DNA from: Campylobacter sp. MIT 97-5078
GTDB lineage: Bacteria; Campylobacterota; Campylobacteria; Campylobacterales; Campylobacteraceae
Assembly (NCBI RefSeq): GCF_006864455.1
Contig: NZ_QHLK01000006.1
Coordinates: 1 to 64,000, forward strand
Direction: 5' to 3'
DNA: 64,000 bases
Shown here: one piece after another, positions 1 through 8,352 of the stretch
Layout of the letters: the number at the start of each line of letters is the position of its first letter
Position numbering within the stretch: position 1 is the stretch's first letter
Program-made: the position numbers and the translations under genes
The notes under the pieces: model-generated
Told to the model about the DNA's origin: nothing
Databases searched by the model: none
The model's input: the letters and a program-made list of their open reading frames with translations, nothing else

Positions 1-95
1 TTTTTCTCCTTATTTGTAGTTTTTTAATATATTTTTAGTGACAAAGCAGTTGTTGGTTTTTAAATTGGTTTTTAAAAATGAAAGGGTATTATATC

Positions 96-110
96 AAAAA
101 AAAAAAAAAA
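96..110. repeat. Poly-A run (15 A) downstream of accA
   Basis: A run of 15 A lies in the 207-base stretch before the accA stop codon. No gene is visible in this stretch on either strand. Homopolymer A/T runs are common in such AT-rich genomes, so the run alone implies no function. Confidence 0.6.
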
Positions 111-207
111 CGAAAGGAAGTTTTTTGAAAAAGTTTGGGAAAAGATAAATAAATTTGAAAAAGTTTTGAATTTAAGCTTGATGCTATGAAGGATAGAATT
201 AAAAGCA

Positions 208-1146
208 TCAAGCCTCTTCAAAGGCACCTAGAGAAAAAATCTTTTGTATTCTGTGTGCAACGAGTTCTTTTTTATTTATATTTTCAAGTTCTTCTAAGGC
301 TTTGCTTACATAAGTAGCAATATTTTTTGCAGCAATTTCTTTGTTTCTGTGGGCTCCATTGATACTCTCATCAATCACTGCATCAATTAAACCTTGAGAT
401 TTAAGATCATCAGCCGTTATTTTAAGGGCTTTTGCAGCTTGTTCGCTTTTAGTTGGATCGTTCCAAAGTATAGCTGCACAACCCTCAGGAGAGATGACAG
501 AAAATACAGAGTTTTTCATCATCGCCAAACGATCAGCCACGCCTATGGCTAAAGCCCCGCCGCTTCCACCTTCGCCTATAACTACAGCAAGCGTGATAGT
601 CTCTAAGGCACTCAGCTCATATAAATTTCTAGCTATGGCTTCGCTCTGTCCCCTTTCTTCAGCTCCGATGCCCGGATATGCTCCCGGGGTATCGATAAGA
701 AAGAGTATAGGTAAGCCAAATTTTTCAGCTAATCTTGCTACTCTTAAAGCCTTTCTATAGCCTTCAGGGTGAGGCATACCAAAGTTTCTAGAAATTTTAT
801 CTTTTGTACCTCGCCCTTTTTGCTCGCCGATAACCATAAGCTTTTTTCCACCAAGATAGCCTATAAAACACACTATACTTGGATCATCTCTAAAGGTTCT
901 ATCGCCGTGAATTTCATAAGCATCGCTTAATAAAAGCTCGATATAATCAAGTGCATAAGGGCGATCAGGATGACGAGCAAGTTGAAGGCGTTGAAAGTCA
1001 CTTAAATTTTTATATACCTTAGCAATTTCTTTTTCTAAATTTTTCTTAAGTATATTTACAGCGTCGATATCGCCTTTAATCTGAGCATTAACAATATCAT
1101 CGTCAATTTGCTGAATACTCTTTTCAAAATCCAAATACGCAGCCAT
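208..1146 (-). CDS. accA: Acetyl-CoA carboxylase carboxyltransferase subunit alpha
   Basis: AccA pairs with AccD (not in this window) to move the carboxyl group from carboxybiotin on AccB to acetyl-CoA, giving malonyl-CoA for fatty acid synthesis in the cytoplasm. The 312-residue length is normal for the family. Crotonase-like carboxyltransferase motifs are visible: IDTPGAYPG (about 151-159), GEGGSGGAL (191-199) and SPEGCAAIL (219-227). The ATG directly abuts the fabF stop codon, so the two genes are probably co-transcribed and translationally coupled behind acpP. The same acpP-fabF-accA order is known in C. jejuni. Confidence 0.97.
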   Translation of the reverse strand: MAAYLDFEKSIQQIDDDIVNAQIKGDIDAVNILKKNLEKEIAKVYKNLSDFQRLQLARHPDRPYALDYIELLLSDAYEIHGDRTFRDDPSIVCFIGYLGGKKLMVIGEQKGRGTKDKISRNFGMPHPEGYRKALRVARLAEKFGLPILFLIDTPGAYPGIGAEERGQSEAIARNLYELSALETITLAVVIGEGGSGGALAIGVADRLAMMKNSVFSVISPEGCAAILWNDPTKSEQAAKALKITADDLKSQGLIDAVIDESINGAHRNKEIAAKNIATYVSKALEELENINKKELVAHRIQKIFSLGAFEEA

Positions 1147-2361
1147 TTAATCCAACTTTTTAAAGATTATCGAGCCATTTGTGCCACCAAAGCCAAAAGA
1201 ATTACTCATCACAGCTCTAAGTTCAGCTTTCTTAGCTACATTTGGTACATAGTCTAAATCACAATCCTCATCTTTGACAAATTGATTAATGGTTGGTGGA
1301 ACTATGCCAGTATTTAAAGCCATCAAAGAAATCACAGCCTCCAAAGCTCCAGCTGCACCTAAGCAGTGTCCAAGCTGTCCTTTTGTCGAGCTAATCAGTG
1401 GTGTATTTGCACCAAAAAGTTCTTTAATCGCTGCTGTTTCATTTTTATCATTTGCTGGAGTTGAAGTGCCATGTGCATTGATATAGTCTATCTTTATGTT
1501 CCCAGCCATTTTCAAGGCTTTTTGCATAGCACGAAGCGGTCCATCAAGGCTTGGAGAAGTGATATGATGAGCATCGCCACTTTCGCCATATCCCACAAGT
1601 TCAGCATAAATTTTTGCCCCTCTTTTTTTGGCTGCTTCGTATTCTTCAAAAACTAAAGCCGCAGCACCTTCGCCCATCACAAAGCCATCTCTTTCTTTAT
1701 CAAAAGGACGCGAGGCATGTTGTGGATCATCATTTCTCGTAGAAAGAGCTTTCATTGCTGCAAAGCCACCTATACCTACAGGGGAGATTGTTGCTTCAGC
1801 ACCGATAACAAGCATTTTTTCAGCATCACCCAAAGCTATGCTTTTATAAGCTTCAGCAATGGCGTGAGTTGAAGCCGCACAAGCTGTAACGCAGGCTATA
1901 TTAGGTCCTTTTAAGCCGTGTTCTATCGAGATAACTCCACCCAGCATATTTACAAGTGCTGATGGCACAAAAAAAGGTGAAATTTTTCTTGCACCCCTTT
2001 CAAAGCAGGTAACGGAATTTTTTTCTATATTTGGCAAACCACCTATACCAGCACCAGAGACGACGCCAAAGCTTTCTTTATCTAAATTCTCATCAAAATT
2101 CGCATCATTCATTGCTTCTTTGGCAGCTTTTATGCCAAGCTGTATAAAGCGATCAAGCTTTTTTACTTCCTTAGGATCGATCACCTCTAAAGGATCAAAA
2201 TCCTTTACTTCAGCTGCAATTTGCACGGGAAATTCGCTTGCATCAAAAAGCGTGATCTTATCTACGCCACTTTTGCCTTCGCAAATTGCCTTAAAAGAAC
2301 TCTCTTTGTTTAAGCCTAAAGCATTGATCATTCCAATGCCCGTAACTACAACCCTTGCCAA
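1147..2361 (-). CDS. fabF: 3-oxoacyl-[acyl-carrier-protein] synthase II
   Basis: This condensing enzyme elongates acyl-ACP with malonyl-ACP in type II fatty acid synthesis. The 404 residues carry the full thiolase-fold active site: nucleophile Cys161 in TACAAS, His297 in NAHGTSTP and His332 in GQLGHCLGAAG, plus the C-terminal NSFGFGGTN motif. It lies 50 bases downstream of acpP, which encodes its substrate carrier, and abuts accA downstream. An AAGGAG ribosome-binding site precedes the ATG. The Cys-His-His set separates it from FabH-type initiators, which use Cys-His-Asn. Confidence 0.97.
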   Translation of the reverse strand: MARVVVTGIGMINALGLNKESSFKAICEGKSGVDKITLFDASEFPVQIAAEVKDFDPLEVIDPKEVKKLDRFIQLGIKAAKEAMNDANFDENLDKESFGVVSGAGIGGLPNIEKNSVTCFERGARKISPFFVPSALVNMLGGVISIEHGLKGPNIACVTACAASTHAIAEAYKSIALGDAEKMLVIGAEATISPVGIGGFAAMKALSTRNDDPQHASRPFDKERDGFVMGEGAAALVFEEYEAAKKRGAKIYAELVGYGESGDAHHITSPSLDGPLRAMQKALKMAGNIKIDYINAHGTSTPANDKNETAAIKELFGANTPLISSTKGQLGHCLGAAGALEAVISLMALNTGIVPPTINQFVKDEDCDLDYVPNVAKKAELRAVMSNSFGFGGTNGSIIFKKLD

Positions 2362-2411
2362 ATTTTACTCCTTTTAATTTATAATCTTAAAATTTTTAAG
2401 ATAAAATTAAA

Positions 2412-2648
2412 TTATTTTGACAAATGTTCGTCTATATATTTTACTACATCTTCGATTTTGATGAGTTTTTCAGCATCGCTATCTGGAATTTCAACACCAA
2501 ATTTTTCTTCTAAAGCCATGATAAGCTCAACTACATCTAAAGAATCAGCCCCTAGATCTTCAATGATTTTAGATTCTAATTTTACAGAATCACCATCTAC
2601 ACTTAATTGTTCTACAACGACACTCTTTACATCATCAAAAGTTGCCAT
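2412..2648 (-). CDS. acpP: Acyl carrier protein
   Basis: A small acidic protein of 78 residues that carries growing acyl chains on a 4'-phosphopantetheine arm. The attachment serine is Ser36 in the motif [12 protein letters not shown], and the rest predicts the usual four-helix bundle. An AGGAG site lies upstream of the ATG. It heads the acpP-fabF-accA gene set. A TATAAA-type -10 element lies about 40 bases upstream of the start on the minus strand (positions 2687-2692). Confidence 0.97.
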   Translation of the reverse strand: MATFDDVKSVVVEQLSVDGDSVKLESKIIEDLGADSLDVVELIMALEEKFGVEIPDSDAEKLIKIEDVVKYIDEHLSK

Positions 2649-2848
2649 TTTTTCTCCTTTGTAAAAATTAATAAAATAAAGCGTATTTTATAATAACTTT
2701 GCTTAAAATTGCCAAATATTGATATTTTTTTTGCTATTTTTTACATTTAAAGTCTATTTATATGCTTGATTTAGACTTTTATGAAAGTGTAATGATGGGC
2801 ATTTAAGGATAGATTTAAGCCAAATATGACATAAATTTAAGTTCTTTT

Positions 2849-2858
2849 TTGCTATACT
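2849..2858 (+). promoter_or_regulatory. Probable sigma-70 extended -10 element (TGCTATACT)
   Basis: TATACT at 2853-2858 is preceded by TG, an extended -10 pattern common in Campylobacter, which often lacks a clear -35. It lies 23 bases before the first ATG of the sialidase-like gene and is the only good promoter candidate for the three-gene cassette ending at 6685. Confidence 0.5.
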
Positions 2859-2880
2859 TCAAAACTTGAAATACAAAGAA

Positions 2881-4071
2881 ATGGAAAAATTAAATTTAAT
2901 GATGAAAAAGAGTGTTTTATTTCGTTTTATTAGTTTTATTTTGCTTGGTATTTTTTTGCTTTTGCTTGGTTTTTATCTAAGGCATACAACAAGCATAGAA
3001 AATGTATTCATAAGCGTGTCTGAAGCAAATAAAACACAAAGTGTAAAAACAAAAAAAACAAAGCAAAGTTTTTTTATCAATCCACCTGAAAAAAGCGCAC
3101 ATTCAAGCTCGCTTGTGGATACAAAAAAAGGGCTTATGCTTGTCTTTTTTGCTGGCTTAAAAGAAGGGCATAAAGATGTAAAAATTTATCAAAGCTTTTT
3201 TGATACTATAAAACAAGAATGGAGTGAGCCAAGAGTTATTTTAAGTGCAGAAGAGCTCTCACGTCTTAATCACAAATTCATCAAAAAGCTTGGCAATCCT
3301 GTCGTTTTTAAGGATAGTCAAAATCGTGTGCATTTTTTTGTCGTAGGCGTAAGTCTTGGTGGCTGGGCGACGAGCAAAATTTATCAATTTGTTTTTGATG
3401 AGAGTCTTGAAAAGCTTGAATTTAAGCAAGAATTACAGCTCTCAACCTTTGCAAATTTTTCTCACCTTATAAGAACACCTGCGTTAATCTATGAAAATGG
3501 AGCATTTGCTCTGCCTTTGTATCACGAGCTTATTGACAAATATCCTTTAATCGCCTTTTTTGATCAAGAAGGAAGATTTTCTCATACCAAGCGTTTAAAT
3601 TCACTTAAAGGGCAGCTTCAGCCAAGCATCATCGCTTTAAATAAATCTCAGTGCCTAGTCTTTTTTCGCAACTATAAAAGTTATGAAAACACAGCCTTTG
3701 TACAAATTTGTTCTTTGGGCGCAAAAGAGTGGCAAAAGCCTTTTCAAAGTTCACTTAAAAACTATGATAGCTCAAGTGTTTTAAGTGTTTTTAAAGATCA
3801 TAACGGCAAAACACAGATCTTGCTTTTGCATAATGATGGTGAGAAAAACGTGCGTTCAAGGCTTTCTTTATATTATCTTAAAGACACTAGCAAAGGCGAA
3901 TTTGTGCGTTTGCTTAGTCTTGATGAGGGCGAGGAGATAAGCTATCCAGCCGCGATAATAAAAGATGAAAATTTATATATCAGTTATACTTTTAATCGTC
4001 AAAAGATTAAAATTCAAAAGCTTGATTTATCTTATTTGCAAAATCTGCTTGAGTTTAAGGGCAAAGAATGA
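2881..4071 (+). CDS. Membrane-anchored sialidase-fold (BNR/Asp-box type) protein
   Basis: About 396 residues. One hydrophobic segment near the N-terminus (FISFILLGIFLLLLGFYL) looks like an uncleaved anchor, placing the rest in the periplasm. The body has the pattern of the BNR_2 sialidase-like propeller: HSSSLVDTKKG, LGNPVVFKDSQNRVHFF, and degenerate Asp-box-like stretches such as SFFDTIKQEWSEPRVI. Whether it cleaves sialic acid cannot be told; many relatives bind or process other glycans. It overlaps the next gene by ATGA. The start is uncertain: ATG at 2881 is used, but ATGs at 2899 and 2902 and a TTG at 2866 are in frame, and none has a convincing ribosome-binding site. Confidence 0.7.
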   Translation: MEKLNLMMKKSVLFRFISFILLGIFLLLLGFYLRHTTSIENVFISVSEANKTQSVKTKKTKQSFFINPPEKSAHSSSLVDTKKGLMLVFFAGLKEGHKDVKIYQSFFDTIKQEWSEPRVILSAEELSRLNHKFIKKLGNPVVFKDSQNRVHFFVVGVSLGGWATSKIYQFVFDESLEKLEFKQELQLSTFANFSHLIRTPALIYENGAFALPLYHELIDKYPLIAFFDQEGRFSHTKRLNSLKGQLQPSIIALNKSQCLVFFRNYKSYENTAFVQICSLGAKEWQKPFQSSLKNYDSSSVLSVFKDHNGKTQILLLHNDGEKNVRSRLSLYYLKDTSKGEFVRLLSLDEGEEISYPAAIIKDENLYISYTFNRQKIKIQKLDLSYLQNLLEFKGKE

Positions 4072-4682
4072 ATGTTTTAATGAGCGCGTTTTTAGTTTTT
4101 ACAAGTTTGTTTTGGCTGTTTGGTTTTTTTTCTTTAAACAAAAGACTTAAAAGTATTCTTGTGCTGGTATTTTTTGTCCTTGCTTGTTTGCCTTTTTATG
4201 AGGGGCGATACTCTTTTATCACGCTTTTGTATTCTTTTTTTGACACTCCAAGTTTATTTTGTGTGCTTTTGTGTTTGTTGTTTGTGCTTAGGGGTTTAAA
4301 CAAGGATTTTTCATTCAATTTTGATATATTTAAAGCCGACACAAAAAAAGCATTTAAGTGGCACTCTTTAAAACAAGTTTTAAGCTTTGTTTTGATCTTT
4401 TTTGCCTTTCTTATTGTCTTTTTAGGAGAGTTAAATTTAATCCCTTTTGATCTGTATCATAGTTCTTATTTTGTGCAAGCTGGCTTTGTTTTACTTTTTT
4501 TAGTGCTTTTGTTTTTATGTGATCAAATCTATGCTTTTTTAGCTTTAGTTTCACTTTGTAGTTTTGCATTTGGCTTTAGTGGGTTGTTTGAAAGTTTTGT
4601 TGATATTTATCTTTTTTTATATAGTTTTGCATTTTTGTTCGTTTTTTCTTTACAAATTCTTTATAAAAGACTTAGACAATGA
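4068..4682 (+). CDS. Polytopic membrane protein of the sialidase-like/LTA-synthase-like cassette
   Basis: 204 residues, very hydrophobic, with about six predicted membrane segments and few charged residues outside short loops. I do not recognise the family. The start ATG overlaps the stop of the sialidase-fold gene (ATGA), and its own stop overlaps the start of the next gene in the same way. The three proteins are therefore very likely made together. Its placement between a periplasmic glycan-binding-like protein and a phosphoglycerol-transferase-like enzyme suggests a role in the same envelope process, perhaps substrate export or complex assembly. That is inference only. Confidence 0.75.
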   Translation: MNVLMSAFLVFTSLFWLFGFFSLNKRLKSILVLVFFVLACLPFYEGRYSFITLLYSFFDTPSLFCVLLCLLFVLRGLNKDFSFNFDIFKADTKKAFKWHSLKQVLSFVLIFFAFLIVFLGELNLIPFDLYHSSYFVQAGFVLLFLVLLFLCDQIYAFLALVSLCSFAFGFSGLFESFVDIYLFLYSFAFLFVFSLQILYKRLRQ

Positions 4683-6685
4683 AATACATTTTTAGCTTGA
4701 AAATCCTCGTGCTTCGCTCTTTGATCTTTATGATTTTTTTATATGCTGTGTTTTTATCTTTAAGAGTGCTTTTTATAAGCTTTTATTTTGCTGCTGTAAA
4801 AGAAGCGAGTTTTAATGAGTTTGTGCTGGCTTTTCATAATGCCTTTTGGTATGATGGGCAGATTATTGGTGTGCTTAGTGTGCTTTATTTTGTGCTGGCT
4901 TTACTGTTTAAAAACCGCTTTTTTGTGCTTGAAATTTATACTTTATTAGTGATTGTAATCAGCGTTTTTGTGGTGATAGCAAATATAGGCTTTTATGAAA
5001 TTTATGCAGATATGTTTAATGCGACTTTGCTAGGGCTTATCTTTGATGATAGAAGTGCGATTTTTAAGACAGCTCAAACAGGGGATTTTAATTTAAGTTT
5101 TAAAATCCTACTTTGGCTTATCTTAAGCCTTGCATTTTATCTTTTACTAAGACTTTGTTTTAAGATTTTGCAAAGACATTGTAAAATTTCTTTTGCAAGC
5201 TTTAAATTCCTAAAAAATGGTATGCTTTTTCTACTCTTTTTCTTTTGTGTTTTATTTGCTATCAATGGACATTTTGGCTTTAAAGGCATTTCTTTAGGAA
5301 AAGAGCTTGTGCCTGTGGAAAATACCTTTTTAAGAAAGCTTAGTGTAGGAAGTTTTAGAGATCTTTTGTATGTGTATAAGGGCTATGTGAAAATTTTTAA
5401 TTCTAAATTTAGTGATTATAATGATGAAAGTGTGCTTGAAACAACGAAAAATTTCTTTAAGCTTGATAGCAATGAAACGCAATTTGATCTAAGCAAACTT
5501 TTAGAAAAAGAAGTACATGGCAATAATCAAGTAAAAATCAATCATATCTTTTATATCATTGCTGAAAGCTTGAGTGAGTGGCATTTTGATGAGGAATTTA
5601 AAGAGCTTGATTTGATGCATAATCTTAACGCACTCATCAATGATAAAAAGGCCTTTAAAGCTGATATTTTTATCCAAAATGCACTCGGAACGATCAAAAG
5701 CCTTGATGTGCAAATTAGTGGGCTTTTGCAAATTGAAATTCCTTTTAATCTTAGTGTTGGCAAAAGTCCGATTTTTAAAACCTCGCCCGGTTTTATTTTT
5801 AAAGATTTAGGTTATAAAACACGTTTTTATTATGCAGGTTCTGGCACTTGGCAAAAGATCGATGTTTATACAGCTTCACAAGGCTTTGATGAAATTTTAT
5901 ATAATACTCAAATCATTCAAAATGCCAAAGAAAAAGGGGCTAAAGCTCCTTATGCTAATGCTTGGGGAGCGTTTGATCATTATACTTATGATTTTATCAA
6001 AGATTATACGCTTAAAAATAAAGACGAAAAAAGTTTTTCTATGATACTTACAACTTCATATCATCCGCCCTATGATCTGCCTTTGGACGAGTTTGATATT
6101 CCTTGGCAAAGAATTGACGCTTTTGTTAATACACATAAAGAAATTACCAATAAAGAACTTGCAAGAAAGGTGTTTTCACACATTTATTATCAAGATCAAA
6201 TGATTGCAAAATTTATTAATGAAACCTCAAAAATCCTACCTGATAGCCTTTTTATCATCACTGGCGATCATTATGATATGAAATACCCTTATATGATCGC
6301 TTCTATAAAAACAAGCAATTCTATCCCTTTTATCGTGTATTCGCCAAAATTGCAGCCAAAAGTGCTTTTTAATGTTGGCTCTCATCTTGATATTACACCT
6401 ACTATAATAGAACTTGTTGCGCCAAAGGGCTATAAATTCGCAAGTTTCGGGCAAAGTTTATTAAGCAACGATAAGGAAACAAAGGCAGGACAAAAAGAGA
6501 ATTTAGGGTATTTTGCTGTGAGCAATGATCGTTTTATTTATGATGGTTTTAAGCTTGAGTATTTTCAAGGTAAAAAGGCTTTAGATGATGATGAAAATGA
6601 GGCAAAAAGGCTTTTTAAACAGCTTCAAAGAGCTAAGGCGTTAAGCTGGTGGATTTTTACAAAAGGTTATAAACTAAATGAGTAA
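4679..6685 (+). CDS. LTA-synthase-like phosphoglycerol/phosphoethanolamine transferase (sulfatase fold)
   Basis: 668 residues: about five N-terminal membrane segments (to roughly residue 195), then a large periplasmic alkaline-phosphatase-fold domain. The catalytic layout matches lipoteichoic acid synthase LtaS: metal ligand Glu296 in IIAESL, nucleophile Thr338 in LGTIKSL, His462 in SYHPPYD, and Asp530-His531 in ITGDHYD. Family members transfer phosphoglycerol or phosphoethanolamine from a phospholipid to a glycan, lipid or protein. A Gram-negative Campylobacter has no lipoteichoic acid, so a periplasmic glycan or lipooligosaccharide is a likelier acceptor. The acceptor and donor are unknown. 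It is the last gene of a three-gene overlapping cassette and differs in architecture from an EptC-type enzyme. Confidence 0.8.
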   Translation: MKYIFSLKILVLRSLIFMIFLYAVFLSLRVLFISFYFAAVKEASFNEFVLAFHNAFWYDGQIIGVLSVLYFVLALLFKNRFFVLEIYTLLVIVISVFVVIANIGFYEIYADMFNATLLGLIFDDRSAIFKTAQTGDFNLSFKILLWLILSLAFYLLLRLCFKILQRHCKISFASFKFLKNGMLFLLFFFCVLFAINGHFGFKGISLGKELVPVENTFLRKLSVGSFRDLLYVYKGYVKIFNSKFSDYNDESVLETTKNFFKLDSNETQFDLSKLLEKEVHGNNQVKINHIFYIIAESLSEWHFDEEFKELDLMHNLNALINDKKAFKADIFIQNALGTIKSLDVQISGLLQIEIPFNLSVGKSPIFKTSPGFIFKDLGYKTRFYYAGSGTWQKIDVYTASQGFDEILYNTQIIQNAKEKGAKAPYANAWGAFDHYTYDFIKDYTLKNKDEKSFSMILTTSYHPPYDLPLDEFDIPWQRIDAFVNTHKEITNKELARKVFSHIYYQDQMIAKFINETSKILPDSLFIITGDHYDMKYPYMIASIKTSNSIPFIVYSPKLQPKVLFNVGSHLDITPTIIELVAPKGYKFASFGQSLLSNDKETKAGQKENLGYFAVSNDRFIYDGFKLEYFQGKKALDDDENEAKRLFKQLQRAKALSWWIFTKGYKLNE

Positions 6686-6750
6686 ATTTAGTTTATTTTT
6701 GGTTTTTTATTTTAAAACACTTGTTTTATCTTCAATTTAAAAGGAAAAAT

Positions 6751-7416
6751 ATGCTTTTTCAAAAACTACTCGAACAAAATGCTAAAGAATGGGACGCTTA
6801 CTTACATCATAACTTTGTTAAAGAGCTAGAAAATGGCACGCTTAAGCAAGAAAATTTTTTGTTTTACCTCAAGCAAGATTATATCTTTTTGATTAATTAT
6901 GCTAAAGCTTTTGCAAGACTTGCTTTAAATGCCAATACAGCCAAAGAGCTTCGTTTTGCGATGAAATTTCAAAACTATATCGTAGATGGTGAGCTTGAGC
7001 TACACAAAAAGATACTTGCTCTTGGCATAGAAGCTGATAAATTAGGTGTTAAAGATGAAAGCTTTACGAATATTGCTTATACAAGATATGTGCTAAGCGT
7101 TGGTGATAGTGGAGATTTTTTAGATATGCTTGTGGCTTTAAGTGCTTGTGCGACAGGATATGGCTATATAGGCAGGGAAATTTATGGGCGTTTAGGCAAT
7201 CAAGGGCTTGTCAATCACCCTTATAAAGAGTGGATTTTAACCTATGCAAGCAAGGAATTTCAAGCTGAAGTAAAGGACTTTGAAGACTTTGTAAATAGCT
7301 ATACAAACGCCGTTGATGAAGATAAATTCAAAAAACTTAGCGAAATTTTTAATACTACAACGCGTCTTGAAACAGCCTTTTGGCAACACGCTTTGATTTT
7401 GCAAATGCAAATTTAG
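6751..7416 (+). CDS. tenA: TenA-family aminopyrimidine aminohydrolase (thiaminase II)
   Basis: About 221 residues of the all-helical heme-oxygenase-like TenA fold. TenA hydrolyses aminopyrimidine breakdown products of thiamin so that the pyrimidine can be salvaged. The catalytic Cys is Cys133 in ALSACATGYGYIG, an acidic substrate-binding residue is Asp43 in KQDY, and a C-terminal Glu lies in ETAFWQHAL. The start at 6751 follows an AAAAGGA site; an upstream in-frame TTG is not needed. C. jejuni has a related gene beside acpP, formerly called a transcriptional regulator. No TPP riboswitch is visible upstream. Confidence 0.88.
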   Translation: MLFQKLLEQNAKEWDAYLHHNFVKELENGTLKQENFLFYLKQDYIFLINYAKAFARLALNANTAKELRFAMKFQNYIVDGELELHKKILALGIEADKLGVKDESFTNIAYTRYVLSVGDSGDFLDMLVALSACATGYGYIGREIYGRLGNQGLVNHPYKEWILTYASKEFQAEVKDFEDFVNSYTNAVDEDKFKKLSEIFNTTTRLETAFWQHALILQMQI

Positions 7417-7426
7417 GGAGCTATAA

Positions 7427-7554
7427 GATATTGGTGCTGAAGCTGGATATAAGAATATCCACTTTAATTTAGAGCATTTGTATAAAATCGCTAAGATTTA
7501 AAAGCGGATATTTGTGAGTTTTTAAGGGCGAAATTTAAAGTAGCTTTACTTTAA
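7427..7554 (+). pseudogene. Remnant of an XRE/Cro-type HTH regulator (C-terminal part)
   Basis: Reading from 7430 gives IGAEAGYKNIHFNLEHLYKIAKI followed by a stop. If one T is restored in the run at about 7497, the frame continues as LKADICEFLRAKFKVALL and ends at 7554. The pattern NLEHLYKIAK-LKADICEFL is what the last two helices of an HTH_3 domain look like. The N-terminal part with the recognition helix is absent, and TAA closes the frame just upstream. I read this as a decayed gene tail between convergent tenA and fabG. Confidence 0.45.
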
Positions 7555-7560
7555 AATTGC

Positions 7561-8304
7561 TTACATATATAATCCACCGTTGATTTTTATAGTATCACCT
7601 GTAATATAACTTGCATAATCACTAAGTAAAAACGCTACGACATTTGCTACTTCTTCAGGTTCAGCAAAACGTTTTAAAGGGATATTTTCTTCATAGCTTT
7701 TTTTCACTTCTTCGCTTAAGCCTTCTGTCATATCGCTTTTGATAAAGCCCGGTGCAACGCAGTTGTAGCGTATATTTCTGCTTGCTGCTTCTTTGGCAAA
7801 GCTTTTTGTCATAGCGATCATTCCGCCTTTGCTTGCAGAGTAATTTACCTGTCCGGCATTTCCCATTTCACCGACTATAGAAGCGATATTAACCACTGCT
7901 CCAAAGCGTTTTTTGCTCATCACTTTAAAGGCTTCTTTTGAACCTAGAAAAGCTGAATCAAGATTAGTATTGACAACTTTGTTAAAATCATCTAAGCTCA
8001 TTCTTAAAGCAAGATTATCATTTGTTATGCCGGCGTTATTGACAAGATAGCTTAATTCTCCATCGCTTTCAATGATAGCTTTTATACCAGCACTAAATTC
8101 AAGCTCATTGCTTGCATCAAAGCAAATCACGGCTGCATTTGTTCCATTTTTCACAAGCTCATTTTTTAAAGCATCAGCAAGTTCTGGCTTTGAGCGGTAG
8201 TTAATCCATACCTTTAAACCAAAACCAGCCAAAACCTTTGCAATGCTTGCTCCTATGCCTTTGCTCGCTCCAGTGATTAAAACATTTTTTCCGCTAAATT
8301 TCAT
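7561..8304 (-). CDS. fabG: 3-oxoacyl-[acyl-carrier-protein] reductase
   Basis: A 247-residue NADPH-dependent short-chain dehydrogenase that reduces 3-oxoacyl-ACP in the fatty acid elongation cycle. It has the cofactor motif TGASKGIG near the N-terminus, NNAG, and the catalytic Ser-Tyr-Lys set in NIASIVG and YSASKGG. It ends in the typical ITGDTIKINGGLYM tail. The ATG follows an AAGGA site. It lies just downstream of gpmI on the same strand, as in C. jejuni. Confidence 0.95.
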   Translation of the reverse strand: MKFSGKNVLITGASKGIGASIAKVLAGFGLKVWINYRSKPELADALKNELVKNGTNAAVICFDASNELEFSAGIKAIIESDGELSYLVNNAGITNDNLALRMSLDDFNKVVNTNLDSAFLGSKEAFKVMSKKRFGAVVNIASIVGEMGNAGQVNYSASKGGMIAMTKSFAKEAASRNIRYNCVAPGFIKSDMTEGLSEEVKKSYEENIPLKRFAEPEEVANVVAFLLSDYASYITGDTIKINGGLYM

Positions 8305-8352
8305 TATTTTTCCTTTTTGAAAGTTTTCACAATTATACTTGTCATTAGTTAA

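Noticed and set aside
96-110. 15-A run as a contingency locus
   Set aside because: It lies outside any gene or recognisable promoter, and A runs are common in this composition.
1628-1849. Frames opposite fabF and other core genes
   Set aside because: Shadows of real genes in other frames, without ribosome-binding sites or family patterns.
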